Source: CAZEQK01 sp964514395 (lineage in GTDB: Bacteria; Bacillota; Bacilli; Tepidibacillales; Tepidibacillaceae). From it: a stretch of 64,000 bases of DNA. Positions 25,852 to 35,011 of the stretch are shown piece by piece; positions within the stretch are counted from its first letter, which is position 1; the number at the start of each line of letters is the position of its first letter. The position numbers and the translations under genes were made by a program. Location of the stretch: assembly GCA_964514395.1 (NCBI GenBank), contig CAZEQK010000001.1, positions 94,399-158,398 of the forward strand, in the 5' to 3' direction. A model generated the notes under the pieces. That model did no database searches. It saw nothing but the letters and a program-made list of their open reading frames with translations, and had not been told where the DNA came from.

Positions 25852-27255
25852 TTATGTCAGCACCACCCTGTTTTGCCCTGGCTTAGGAAAAATTTTCCCT
25901 GGATTTAAGATATGATTTGGGTCCCATGCTTCCTTTATTTTTTTCATCATCATTAATCCTGCTTCACCAAGCTCCATTTCCATGTAAGGAGCCTTTAATA
26001 TACCGATCCCATGCTCTCCTGAAAGTGTCCCTCCAAGCGCTATCGCAGCCTTAAAAATTTCCCCTACCGCTTCCTCTGCTCTTTTCATTTCCTCTATGTT
26101 ACGTTTATCCGTGATAATATTAGGATGCAAATTCCCGTCACCAGCATGACCAAACACGACAAGGTTTAACTCATATTTTTCTTTGATTTGTTTTAATCTC
26201 TCCATCATGGCTGGTATTTGACTTCGGGGAACCGTGGCATCCTCCGATATTTTAGTTGGACCCATTTGAGTGATTGCTGGTGAAACTGATTTTCTTGCCT
26301 TCCAGATTTCCTGTCTCTCTACTTCATCCTTAGCAGTCCTAACATTGGTCGCTCCCTGTTCTAGACAGATCTCTTCGCATTTTCTTACTTCTTCTTCTAA
26401 GGCTAATGGATGCCCATCTATCTCGATTATAATTAATGCTCCCGCATCGATTGGCAAGCCTGATGGATGATAATTCTCAACGGCTTTAATACAGGCATTA
26501 TCCATTAACTCCATTGCAGCAGGGAGAATCCCTGAAGCTAGTATCTTTGTAATGGCATGACCTGACTTATCTAGCTGGTCAAAGCTAGCTAGTAGTGTTT
26601 TTACACCCTGTGGTTTAGGAATCAAACGTAAAATGACCTCTGTCACAATTCCCAAGGTACCCTCTGATCCAACAATAAGCCTTGTTAAATCATACCCCGT
26701 CACATTTTTCACTGTTTTACCACCTGTGTGGATAATTTCTCCTGTTGGTGTAACAACCTTCATCCCAATCACATATTCCTTTGTCGTTCCATATTTTAAA
26801 CCCCTTGGTCCACTGGAGTTTTCTAATAAATTACCACCTATTGTAGAAACATTAGCACTACTTGGATCGGGAGGATAAAATAGTCCAGCCTCTTCCGCTT
26901 TTTTGTGTATGTCACCCGTAATGACACCTACGGAAGCAATTGCCAATAAATTTTCCTTATCGATCAGCAGCTTCTTATTAAGCCTAGACATATCGATTAC
27001 CATCCCACCTTCAACCGGTAACGATCCACCGCTTAGTGAGGTTGCTGCACCCCTTGGATAAATAGGAAATAGATAGGTATTTGCCAATTTTATCAGCTTA
27101 CTAATTTCCTCCGTATTTTCTGGTTGAATCACGATATCTGGTAAATATTCTCCAAATGATGCATCATAGCTATAGGAATATCTATCCTGTATATCTAAAA
27201 GTACCCGATCCTTCGGTATGATAGCCTCTATTTCTTTTATGATATGCTCTTCCAT
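25852..27255 (-). CDS. glcD: Glycolate oxidase FAD-binding subunit
   Basis: FAD enzyme (467 residues) oxidising glycolate or a related 2-hydroxy acid. The FAD-binding PCMH domain shows YPRGAATSLSGGSLP near residue 70 and TIGGNLLENSSGPRGLKYG near residue 130; the C-terminal FAD-oxidase domain has VFGHAGDGNLHPN near residue 370 and LSGEHGIGILK near residue 420. Length is normal. A D-lactate dehydrogenase of the same family cannot be ruled out, but pairing with GlcF favours glycolate. Confidence 0.92.
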   Translation of the reverse strand: MEEHIIKEIEAIIPKDRVLLDIQDRYSYSYDASFGEYLPDIVIQPENTEEISKLIKLANTYLFPIYPRGAATSLSGGSLPVEGGMVIDMSRLNKKLLIDKENLLAIASVGVITGDIHKKAEEAGLFYPPDPSSANVSTIGGNLLENSSGPRGLKYGTTKEYVIGMKVVTPTGEIIHTGGKTVKNVTGYDLTRLIVGSEGTLGIVTEVILRLIPKPQGVKTLLASFDQLDKSGHAITKILASGILPAAMELMDNACIKAVENYHPSGLPIDAGALIIIEIDGHPLALEEEVRKCEEICLEQGATNVRTAKDEVERQEIWKARKSVSPAITQMGPTKISEDATVPRSQIPAMMERLKQIKEKYELNLVVFGHAGDGNLHPNIITDKRNIEEMKRAEEAVGEIFKAAIALGGTLSGEHGIGILKAPYMEMELGEAGLMMMKKIKEAWDPNHILNPGKIFPKPGQNRVVLT

Positions 27256-27380
27256 TTTTCACACTCCTTCCAGTATACATCGCTATACCTTGAGTATTCA
27301 CCTCATTTACTATTCTTTGTTCTCTTCTTCCATTATAGCACTCTGTCTTTTATCTGATTAAGTAATAACTAATTTTTTAC

Positions 27381-27414
27381 AAAGAAAAAGAATGGGTTAT
27401 AACAATAACCCATC
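27381..27414 (-). terminator. Terminator of the tcdA-racemase operon
   Basis: GATGGGTTAT / ATAACCCATT stem, then CTTTTTCTTTG on the minus strand. Confidence 0.8.
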
Positions 27415-27440
27415 CAAAAAAACAGACATGATAATAGCTC

Positions 27441-28151
27441 TTAAATTTTTTCTATTTTATTCTTTGCATATTGAATTGCCATATAAGCAATCACTTCATT
27501 CGGATTAATTAATGGAATAGTAAAATGCTTTCCCTGTAAAATTAATGGTATTTCCGTACAGCCCATTATTAATGCTTCTGCCCCTCGATCTATTAAATAA
27601 CGAGCAGCATTTTGCAGCATTTCAAGGTTTGCTTTTGTTAATCCGTCATACTTAAAGGAAAAAATCGATTTTTGAATCATTGTTTGCATCTCGTCATCGA
27701 TCTCAATCACTTTAATTCCATGATTTTCAAAGGCATGGTGATAGATCTTTGTTTTCATCGCCCCACTAGTAGCTAAAACCCCTATCTTTTTAATATTTGG
27801 TACAAGATTCATTGTCTCTATCACTGTTTCTTCAATGATGTGGAGCATGGGAAGCCTTACAGCATTTTTTATTTCTTCAAAATAATAATGTGCCGTATTT
27901 GCAGCTAGAATAATAAAATCAGCACCAGCATTCTTTAAATTTAAAGCTGTAGCAATCATATCAGGAACAGGACTAATCCCATCATTTAAGATTGAATCCT
28001 GTCTACTTGGCATTTTTGGATTATTATCAATTAGTATTCTTAAATGATCCTCATCGGTTTTAGCTTTTGTTAATGCAACAATGCGAGAAAATATATCAAC
28101 TGTAGCCTCCGGTCCCATACCACCTAGTATTCCAATTACCTTTTCTTTCAC
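27441..28151 (-). CDS. Aspartate/glutamate racemase-family protein
   Basis: A 236-residue protein of the Asp/Glu racemase superfamily. It begins GILGGMGPEATVDIFSRI and has the C-terminal catalytic cysteine in MGCTEIPLIL near residue 195. The first catalytic position, normally a cysteine (or threonine in some one-cysteine members) before NT-H, is alanine here (LAANTAHYYF). It may still act as a racemase with altered specificity or as another family enzyme such as an isomerase. The start has a usable site, and it follows tcdA by 13 bases. Confidence 0.8.
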   Translation of the reverse strand: MKEKVIGILGGMGPEATVDIFSRIVALTKAKTDEDHLRILIDNNPKMPSRQDSILNDGISPVPDMIATALNLKNAGADFIILAANTAHYYFEEIKNAVRLPMLHIIEETVIETMNLVPNIKKIGVLATSGAMKTKIYHHAFENHGIKVIEIDDEMQTMIQKSIFSFKYDGLTKANLEMLQNAARYLIDRGAEALIMGCTEIPLILQGKHFTIPLINPNEVIAYMAIQYAKNKIEKI

Positions 28152-28164
28152 GACTGTTCCACCT

Positions 28165-28902
28165 CTATCTTGTTATTAATTCCCTTACAACAACACTAGC
28201 CATAATCATACCAGCAACAGGAGGTACAAAGGCATTACTTGCTGGAGGGATTTTCTCTTTTCTAATCTCACTTTCTTGTTTTCCAACGACTTGGTGCAGT
28301 TCATTCTTAGGAATCAATGGTTTCTCTGGCGAGAAAACCACTTGAACCCCTTTACTTATTCCCTTCTTTTTTAACTGCTGTCTTATGATTCTAGCTACTG
28401 GATCCATATGTGTTTTTGATATGTCTGTAACCTCAAATTTTGAAGGATCAAGCTTATTGGCAGTACCCATAGAAGAGATGATTGGGATACCATGTTTTTT
28501 GCTTTCCAATATCACACTAATTTTGCTACTCATCGTGTCAATCGCATCAATAATATAATCAGGTCGATATTTAAAAATTTCATCCTTTGTATCCTCATTA
28601 TAAAACATAGATAAAGGGATCACCTTACAATCAGCATTGATTTCTTTAATTCTTTCTTTCATTAATTCTACCTTTGATTTTCCGATAGTGGACGTCAGTG
28701 CGTGAATTTGCCGATTTACATTCGTTATATCCACAACATCCTTATCAACTAAGACAAGCTGACCGATGGCAGAACGTGCTAATGCTTCAGCCGCAAAGGA
28801 ACCAACTCCTCCAATTCCTAATATGACCACTGTACTTTTCCTTAGTACCTCTAATTTATCCGTACCAATACCAAGCTCTAATCTAGAAAATTGATTAATC
28901 AT
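28165..28902 (-). CDS. tcdA: tRNA threonylcarbamoyladenosine dehydratase
   Basis: E1-like ATP-dependent enzyme (245 residues) that cyclises t6A37 of tRNA to ct6A. The nucleotide-binding loop is GIGGVGSFAAEALARS near residue 31; the adenylation core DKDVVDITNVNRQ follows, and DAIDTMSSK near residue 120. The C-terminal PPASNAFVPPVAGM is typical of TcdA rather than MoeB. In B. subtilis yrvM lies beside aspS, separated by a 6S RNA gene, as here. Confidence 0.92.
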   Translation of the reverse strand: MINQFSRLELGIGTDKLEVLRKSTVVILGIGGVGSFAAEALARSAIGQLVLVDKDVVDITNVNRQIHALTSTIGKSKVELMKERIKEINADCKVIPLSMFYNEDTKDEIFKYRPDYIIDAIDTMSSKISVILESKKHGIPIISSMGTANKLDPSKFEVTDISKTHMDPVARIIRQQLKKKGISKGVQVVFSPEKPLIPKNELHQVVGKQESEIRKEKIPPASNAFVPPVAGMIMASVVVRELITR

Positions 28903-28940
28903 AACTTCACCTTTCTATTCTATAACCTAATTAATGCTGA

Positions 28941-29045
28941 CCGATAGCTAACCGTCGCTAAACCACTTATGAAGTAAGCGGCGTTAGCCTCCTAGATAAG
29001 TTCTAATCCATTCAGGTATCATATTTGAATGAAGTATCGCTTACC
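28941..29045 (+). repeat. Intergenic repeat, family C, copy 3
   Basis: CGATAGCTAACCGTCGCTAA, then GATAAGTTCTAATCCATTCA, then TTGAATGAAGTATCGCTTA; same order and orientation as copy 2, more diverged at the right end. Confidence 0.72.
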
Positions 29046-29094
29046 ATTTTATAATATCTAACGTTCATTTGCCATCATACTGCTCTCTTTATTC

Positions 29095-29129
29095 AAAAAA
29101 AAACCAACCTACATCATGTAGATTGGTTT
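29095..29129 (-). terminator. Terminator downstream of the 6S RNA
   Basis: Stem AAACCAATCTACAT / ATGTAGGTTGGTTT with nine T residues after it on the minus strand. It sits 20 bases beyond the 6S closing stem and likely ends that transcript or read-through from it. Confidence 0.85.
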
Positions 29130-29149
29130 AGTATACAAAAAAAATCATC

Positions 29150-29350
29150 AGAGCCTATTAGCGAGCCCCGAGTATGCCGTGAATCCTAAGTTTTGAACCT
29201 GCTCTAGCAGGTGGGTGCCCTGCCAATTGCTTCATAGTTCTATGATAAATCACAGCATCTTATCCACAAATGAACACAAACTCCCGATATTCTGGTGTTG
29301 GCTCAAAACTGTCGGTGAATCACGTACAACATAGGGCTCAATAAAGTTTT
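29150..29350 (-). ncRNA. ssrS: 6S RNA (BsrB position)
   Basis: About 195 nt with the 6S architecture: an outer closing stem GAGCCC (29334-29339) with GGGGCTC (29163-29169), a long imperfect rod, and a central open region bounded by ACCGACAGTTTTGAGCC on the 5' side and AGGTTCAAAACTTAGGATT on the 3' side, which pair through TTTTGA(G) / (G)TTCAAAA. 6S RNA mimics an open promoter and binds sigma-A RNA polymerase. In B. subtilis, one of two 6S RNAs (bsrB) lies between aspS and yrvM; this gene is in the same place and orientation. Confidence 0.85.
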
Positions 29351-29363
29351 ATTCTGTAGTAAT

Positions 29364-29393
29364 ATCTTATCATAATGATTGACTTAAAATCAA
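29364..29393 (-). promoter_or_regulatory. Promoter of the 6S RNA
   Basis: Minus strand TTGATT, an 18-base spacer and TAAGAT, within the stretch ATTATGATAAGAT. Predicted start about 29357, just before the closing stem. Confidence 0.6.
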
Positions 29394-29465
29394 GGTAACG
29401 GTTTAAAACCACCCGTTAAATTATTTCCTGTTTTAGTACTTTAGTGGGATTGCCTCCAAATTAAA

Positions 29466-29510
29466 AAACCCCAAAAGTCAGCCAATTATTTAGCATTACT
29501 TTTGGGGTTT
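29466..29510 (-). terminator. Terminator of hisS-aspS
   Basis: AAACCCCAAAAGT / ACTTTTGGGGTTT with T residues after it. The trailer 29511-29665 between it and aspS holds nothing else that I can recognise. Confidence 0.85.
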
Positions 29511-29665
29511 ATCTTTAATTACTTAACAGGAACAGCTTGCAACTAAGGCTGAAGGAAAGGTAACTTTAGCATTAGAATCGTATCCCTGCTAAAACAATAA
29601 ATTAACAGCCCATTTACCTGTATTGAGCATACTCACTATTTAATAATAATTGAAGATTTTTTTGC

Positions 29666-31432
29666 TTACTTATTATCTATTTGAAGATGGAGTTCCTTTA
29701 ATTGTTTCTGATCTACTATGCTAGGTGCACTTGTCAACAAACAATTGGCTCCAGCTGTTTTAGGAAATGCAATCACATCACGCAAATTATTTCTTTTAGC
29801 TAATAGCATAACAATTCGATCAAGACCAAAGGCGATACCGCCATGTGGAGGGGTTCCATACTCAAATGCCTCTAAAAGGAAACCGAATTTCTCCCATGCC
29901 TCTTCCTTTGTAAAACCAAGGGTTTTAAACATTTTCTCTTGTAATTCCTGCTGATAAATCCTCATACTTCCTCCACCTAATTCATAGCCGTTTAACACCA
30001 TATCATAGGCTTGAGCTCTAACCTTTTCAGGTTCTGTATCTAGTAATGGAATATCCTCGATCTTTGGCATGGTAAATGGATGATGCTCAGCAACATATCT
30101 TTGTTCCTCTTCATCATAACCTAGTAATGGGAAATCAGTGACCCATAAGAATTTATAAACATCCTTTGGAATAAGGTCTAATCTTCTTCCCATCTCCAAA
30201 CGCAAATTACCTAGAGCATCTGCTACTACCCTTTTTGAATCTGCAACAAATAAAAGTAAATCACCTGATTCTGCCTCTAATTTTGCTTTGATTTGAGTAA
30301 TTTCTTCTTCAGACAAGAATTTGGCGATAGATCCTTTGACTTCATTGTCTTTAAAAGCTAGCCAAGCTAAACCCTTAGCACCATAACGCTTAACAAACTC
30401 TGTTAATAGATCAACATCTTTTCGACTATAACTAGCACAGCCCTTTGCATTTATTCCCTTTACTTGGCCCCCATTTTCAATTGCAGCCTTAAATACTTTA
30501 AATTCACTCTTATCTGCTATATCACTAATATCCTTTAATTCCAACCCAAAACGAATGTCTGGCTTGTCTGATCCGTAACGTTCCATTGCCTCCTGATAAG
30601 TCATACGAAGAAATGGTCTTTCTACATCATAACCAATCGTTTCCTTTAATAAATCTGTCATCATTTGTTCCATTAAATCATGAAATTCCTTTAATGGCAT
30701 AAACGACATTTCGATGTCGACCTGTGTGAATTCTGGCTGACGATCAGCTCTAAGGTCCTCGTCTCTAAAGCAACGTGTAATCTGATAATATCTTTCAAAA
30801 CCAGATACCATTAACAATTGTTTAAAAAGCTGAGGAGATTGTGGTAATGCAAAAAACTCTCCAGGATGCTTTCTTGAAGCTACAAGATAATCTCTTGCTC
30901 CTTCAGGTGTACTTTTAGTTAATATTGGTGTTTCTATATCTAAAAATTCATGTTGATCTAAAAAATTTCTAATGAAGCTAGATATTTTATGACGTAAAAT
31001 AAAAGTATTTTTCATTTCATTGCGTCGTAAATCCAAATATCTATATTTTAGCCTTAACGTCTCGTCAATATCAATATTATCCTGGACAAAAAATGGTGGG
31101 TTTTTGGCTTCATTTAAGATTTGTAGCTCACTTACTTCAACCTCTATCTCCCCCGTTGGAATATTAGTATTTATAGTTGCTTCACTTCTTTTTACAATCC
31201 TACCCTTAACAGCAAGCACAAATTCATTTCTTATTTTTTCACCAACATCATGCGCTTCCTTTGAGGTTTCAGGGTTAATCACTAATTGAACAATACCGCT
31301 TCTATCCCTAAAATCAATAAATATCAACCCACCTAAATCTCTTCTCTTTTGTACCCATCCATTTAAAATGACCTCTTGTGTTACATGCTCTTCTCTTAAA
31401 GTACCACATTGATGTGTTCTTTCTAATCCCAT
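29666..31432 (-). CDS. aspS: Aspartyl-tRNA synthetase
   Basis: Class II synthetase (588 residues), bacterial type. The N-terminal OB-fold anticodon domain spans residues 1-105 (GWVQKRRDLGGLIFIDFRDR); motif 2 is CFRDEDLRADRQPEFTQ near residue 217; the GAD insertion lies around residues 290-400; motif 3 is GGIAFGLDRIVML near residue 530. The intervening AEHHPFTMP is normal. It follows hisS by 41 bases and shares its T-box control. Confidence 0.97.
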   Translation of the reverse strand: MGLERTHQCGTLREEHVTQEVILNGWVQKRRDLGGLIFIDFRDRSGIVQLVINPETSKEAHDVGEKIRNEFVLAVKGRIVKRSEATINTNIPTGEIEVEVSELQILNEAKNPPFFVQDNIDIDETLRLKYRYLDLRRNEMKNTFILRHKISSFIRNFLDQHEFLDIETPILTKSTPEGARDYLVASRKHPGEFFALPQSPQLFKQLLMVSGFERYYQITRCFRDEDLRADRQPEFTQVDIEMSFMPLKEFHDLMEQMMTDLLKETIGYDVERPFLRMTYQEAMERYGSDKPDIRFGLELKDISDIADKSEFKVFKAAIENGGQVKGINAKGCASYSRKDVDLLTEFVKRYGAKGLAWLAFKDNEVKGSIAKFLSEEEITQIKAKLEAESGDLLLFVADSKRVVADALGNLRLEMGRRLDLIPKDVYKFLWVTDFPLLGYDEEEQRYVAEHHPFTMPKIEDIPLLDTEPEKVRAQAYDMVLNGYELGGGSMRIYQQELQEKMFKTLGFTKEEAWEKFGFLLEAFEYGTPPHGGIAFGLDRIVMLLAKRNNLRDVIAFPKTAGANCLLTSAPSIVDQKQLKELHLQIDNK

Positions 31433-31473
31433 TACTTTACCTCCCTAGACCTAAGTCTTTATCTAATAGCTAT

Positions 31474-32739
31474 TTATGAAAGCTCTTTTTTTATAGTAGC
31501 GATAATATCCTGCAAAGCTACCTCTAGCTGTTCACCAGACTTCATATTTCTCAGAATTGCCTTTTTATTGGCCAATTCATCATCACCTAGGATAAGGACT
31601 AATTTTGCCTGTAATCGATCGGCAGCCTTCATTTGGGCCTTCATCTTTCTGCTTAAATAGTCCATATCACAAGCTAAATTATTTTCTCGAAACTCCTTTA
31701 ACAGCTTTGATCCATATAGCTTTGCTTGATCTCCTGCATGAATAAGATATACATCCAGCTCTTGTTTTAAATCAACGTTCACATTTTTTGATTTTAAAGC
31801 CAATGAAATTCTTTCAAGGGAAAAAGCATAGCCTATCCCTGGAACATCGTTTCCACCAAATTCCTCAACTAATCCATTATAGCGGCCACCACCACACAAG
31901 GTGCCAACTGCCCCAATGCCTTCTGACATAATCTCAAAGGATGTCTGTGTATAATAATCTAACCCTCTCACCAATCGTGGATTTTCTACATATTTTATCT
32001 CCATCATATCAAGATATTGCTTCACATCATCGTAGTGTGTTTGACAGCTTTCACATAGATGCTGACTTACTGTTGGTGCATCCTTTGTGAGCTCTTGACA
32101 GGTTTCGTTTTTGCAATCTAAAATTCTCATCGGATTACGGTCAAATCTCGATTGACAATCCTTACATAATTGATCCTTTACACCATGCAGATGGGTCATC
32201 AACTTTTCTCGATGCTGTGGACGACATACAGGGCAACCGACACTATTTATTTCTAAACGAAGTTCAGTCAATCCCATTTCCTTAAACTTGTCCATCGCCA
32301 TGCTAATCACTTCTGCATCTAAGCTTGGGTCATTACTACCAAATGCTTCTACACCAATTTGAGTGAATTGCCTTGTTCTTCCTGCCTGGGGTCGCTCGTA
32401 GCGAAACATCGGCCCAATATAAAATAGCTTTACTGGATCTGGACTAGCAAATAATTTGTTTTCAACAAAGGAGCGTACGACAGATGCTGTCCCCTCTGGT
32501 CTTAATGTTAAGCTCCTTCCACCTTTATCAGTAAAGGTATACATTTCCTTTTCAACGATGTCAGTGGTTTCACCGACCCCTCTTTGAAAAAGCTCTGTAT
32601 GTTCAAAGATTGGTGTTCTTATTTCTTTGTAATTGTATCGTTTAAATACATTTTTCGATACTTGCTCTACAAAATCCCACAACGCTGCTTCTCCAAACAA
32701 AATATCAGCCGTACCTCTAGGAATTTTATACTTCATCAT
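31474..32739 (-). CDS. hisS: Histidyl-tRNA synthetase
   Basis: Class II synthetase (421 residues). N-terminal IPRGTADILFGE, motif 2 FRYERPQAGRTRQFTQ near residue 112, the histidine-specific loop LVRGLDYYTQT near residue 258, and motif 3 GIGYAFSLERIS near residue 310; a C-terminal anticodon-binding domain follows. A cysteine cluster (CPVCRP, CKDC, CESC around residues 165-235) is an extra zinc-like insertion seen in some HisRS proteins. Controlled by the T-box leader upstream. Confidence 0.96.
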   Translation of the reverse strand: MMKYKIPRGTADILFGEAALWDFVEQVSKNVFKRYNYKEIRTPIFEHTELFQRGVGETTDIVEKEMYTFTDKGGRSLTLRPEGTASVVRSFVENKLFASPDPVKLFYIGPMFRYERPQAGRTRQFTQIGVEAFGSNDPSLDAEVISMAMDKFKEMGLTELRLEINSVGCPVCRPQHREKLMTHLHGVKDQLCKDCQSRFDRNPMRILDCKNETCQELTKDAPTVSQHLCESCQTHYDDVKQYLDMMEIKYVENPRLVRGLDYYTQTSFEIMSEGIGAVGTLCGGGRYNGLVEEFGGNDVPGIGYAFSLERISLALKSKNVNVDLKQELDVYLIHAGDQAKLYGSKLLKEFRENNLACDMDYLSRKMKAQMKAADRLQAKLVLILGDDELANKKAILRNMKSGEQLEVALQDIIATIKKELS

Positions 32740-32794
32740 ATCAACCCCTTCATAAATATCATTTCATTCACTAATACCAGTCCAAGAATACATC

Positions 32795-33089
32795 TTTTTT
32801 TAAATAGCAAAAAATCCCTCGCCTTGATGCATATTCACTATTTGCATCAGGGACGAGAGATATCATTTATACACCCGTGGTGCCACCCTAATTGGATTAA
32901 AAATCCCACTCTAACCGTTAACGCCTTATACGCAGCTTAGTTATTAAATGATAAATCGTTCACTAAGCATCCTCCAAGATGTCTTTCTTTAGTTCGTAAT
33001 AGAAAGATGATCTCAACTGTTTCATCTTCTCTCTGGCTATCCGTATACTAAATACTCCTTCTCATCATAGGATCACAAATATTTAATTG
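32795..33089 (-). promoter_or_regulatory. T-box leader of hisS-aspS
   Basis: The conserved T-box antiterminator sequence AATTAGGGTGGCACCACGG is at 32877-32895 (minus). It pairs with the free NCCA end of uncharged tRNA. Upstream lies a stem I-like region: ATCCT / AGGAT and GATG / CATC in the lower part, then TTTAGT / ACTAAA above an internal loop that would be the specifier loop. A terminator follows at 32806-32858. In this loop the message reads GACAT (32979-32983), containing an Asp codon (GAC) and a His codon (CAT) that overlap by one base. Confidence 0.9.
32806..32858 (-). terminator. Regulated terminator in the T-box leader
   Basis: CTCGTCCCTGATGCA / TGCATCAAGGCGAGG stem followed by GATTTTTTG. 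It would be prevented when uncharged tRNA stabilises the antiterminator. Confidence 0.85.
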
Positions 33090-33095
33090 TTTACT

Positions 33096-33124
33096 ATCAT
33101 ACTTTGCAAAATGAAGAATGTCAA
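33096..33124 (-). promoter_or_regulatory. Promoter of the T-box leader
   Basis: Consensus TTGACA and TATGAT separated by exactly 17 bases, overlapping the end of hemZ; predicted start about 33089. Confidence 0.8.
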
Positions 33125-33126
33125 GG

Positions 33127-34608
33127 TTAGATTGCAAAAATTTGATTCAATTTTTTTATCTTTTTTTCCGTCAATTCAGCAATGGTTTCAATATATTGAC
33201 TTGGATCCTTTGGATTAGGGAATCGGCTTACTTTATCTGAACCTGGTATGATTAATTTACTTGCGGCACCACTACCGATGCCAATGATTGTTTGTTTTTC
33301 CTCCATGATAAGGATATTGTATAGGCTCTCGCTACCTTCCTTGGAATAGCCTATGTTTTCCAGGTTACCCAACATATTTTTTTGCCGATATAAATAATAA
33401 GGAAAATAGTCGTGTTCCTTTGTCCATCGAGTCGCATATTCCATCATCTTTTTGACTTCTTCAGGCTCAGTAATTTCGAATTCCTCCTTATTTTTTGTTA
33501 AGTAGGACGCCCTTTTAAAGGCCATCGTATGAATGGTTAAAGAATTAGGCTGTAATCTATCAATATGCTTTAATGAATCCTCTATCTGCTCTAGTCCTTC
33601 CCCAGGCAAACCAATAATTAAATCCATATTGATATTATCAACGCCATTTTCCTTTGCTAAGCTATATTTCTCTATTGTCTCTTTTACGGTATGATGTCTA
33701 CCGATAATATCAAGGGTATCCTGTGTAAAGGATTGTGGATTGATGCTTATTCTGTCCACATTCCACTTCTTCAATATGTCTATCTTATCCATAGTAATAG
33801 TATCTGGCCTACCCGCTTCTACTGTTATTTCTCTCACCGTCTTTAAATCCAAGCCTTTTGCTAAATGAAGAAAAATTTGATCCATTTGTTCAGCAGATAT
33901 GCTGGTTGGCGTACCTCCACCAAAATAGATGGTCGTAACTCTTCTTTTTTTTTCCTGTAGCCAGCTTCCGATCGCATCTATTTCTCCATAAAGTTCTTCT
34001 AAAAAACCATCTACATCACTATGTTTCCCATTTATTGCATAAGCGGGAAATGTACAATAGGCACACTTCGTAGGGCAAAAGGGAATCCCAATATAGATGC
34101 TTACTTCTTTATCAATCTCATATAGATCAGGAATCACCTTTAATTGTCTATTAACGATGTCCTGTAATAATTCGACCTTCTCTTTCTTCACTAAATAATC
34201 CTTCGTTAAAGATTCAAAAACCTTTTGATGTGATTTTGTTTGAAGCAATAGCTTATGGTACAGCTTCGTTGGTCGGATTCCAGTTAAAATTCCCCAGTCG
34301 TGCCTTCTTTTATAGATCGATTCTAGTATTTGGAGCCAAACGAAAATAATCGCTTTTTTCGCAATTTTATACTGTTCTTCTTTAACCGACTTTCTTTTAT
34401 TTTTGAAAACAATCTGTTCTCCATTTATGATGGTTTTTGCCAATGCCTCAATATGCTCATCATCCACCTGTAATTTTAAATCGACAATAAATCCTTCCGT
34501 CTCGGTATCTGAAAAAATTAGTTTATCATCCTCTTCCTTAAATAAGCGAAAAATATTCTCTAGCTCCATTTGATATGGATAGTCTTGATCCTTGATGATA
34601 AAATTCAT
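33127..34608 (-). CDS. hemZ: Radical-SAM coproporphyrinogen III oxidase-like protein HemZ
   Basis: Radical-SAM enzyme (493 residues) related to oxygen-independent coproporphyrinogen dehydrogenase. The Fe4S4 motif is FCPTKCAYCTFPAYA near residue 178 (CxxxCxxC), with YFGGGTPT near residue 235 and PGEGLEQIEDSL near residue 340. The N-terminal 150 residues are the extra domain found in HemZ but not HemN. The ATG at 34608 has GGAGG 5 bases upstream; a GTG at 34620 lies within that site. HemZ is often called a heme-pathway enzyme, but family members also act as heme chaperones. Confidence 0.88.
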   Translation of the reverse strand: MNFIIKDQDYPYQMELENIFRLFKEEDDKLIFSDTETEGFIVDLKLQVDDEHIEALAKTIINGEQIVFKNKRKSVKEEQYKIAKKAIIFVWLQILESIYKRRHDWGILTGIRPTKLYHKLLLQTKSHQKVFESLTKDYLVKKEKVELLQDIVNRQLKVIPDLYEIDKEVSIYIGIPFCPTKCAYCTFPAYAINGKHSDVDGFLEELYGEIDAIGSWLQEKKRRVTTIYFGGGTPTSISAEQMDQIFLHLAKGLDLKTVREITVEAGRPDTITMDKIDILKKWNVDRISINPQSFTQDTLDIIGRHHTVKETIEKYSLAKENGVDNINMDLIIGLPGEGLEQIEDSLKHIDRLQPNSLTIHTMAFKRASYLTKNKEEFEITEPEEVKKMMEYATRWTKEHDYFPYYLYRQKNMLGNLENIGYSKEGSESLYNILIMEEKQTIIGIGSGAASKLIIPGSDKVSRFPNPKDPSQYIETIAELTEKKIKKLNQIFAI

Positions 34609-34705
34609 ATTCTCCTCCACCTAACATGATATTCAAGCAAATCTATTACCTTTTAATCATACCATATCTTCTATTTGTAGAATAATCGATAGTTTTAGAA
34701 AGTGT

Positions 34706-34867
34706 TTATTGTAGGTTTTTCCCTTTCATAAAGGATGTATATTCTTCAATCTCTCGAGTAAAAAGGTTGTTTTCTAAAGCTATTTCCTTTTCTAGTTGAT
34801 CATGAAAATCGGCATAATATTTTTGATTCCATTGCTTCAATAAAATTTCTTTTTTAGCCTGATGCAT
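34706..34867 (-). CDS. Small conserved-type protein, 53 residues (YrzK-like position)
   Basis: A short frame between the amidase and hemZ genes. It encodes a charged, helix-prone protein beginning MHQAKKEILLKQWNQKYY and ending in SFMKGKNLQ. GGGGTGATGAT before the ATG is a fair ribosome site, and codon use resembles neighbouring genes. In B. subtilis a small gene, yrzK, lies in this neighbourhood as I recall. No domain is recognised. The remaining gap (34868-35011) holds the amidase ribosome site and probable promoters. Confidence 0.6.
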   Translation of the reverse strand: MHQAKKEILLKQWNQKYYADFHDQLEKEIALENNLFTREIEEYTSFMKGKNLQ

Positions 34868-35011
34868 ATCATCACCCCACTCTTTAATGTCCCTATTATT
34901 TTGCCCTTGTTTTGTTACCTTTACACAAATCTAATTTCTTTTCATTTTTTGAAGGATTCAGAAAGGGGAAAGGAGAATAAGGAAATTACACCTTAGAAAG
35001 GGATTGATAAT

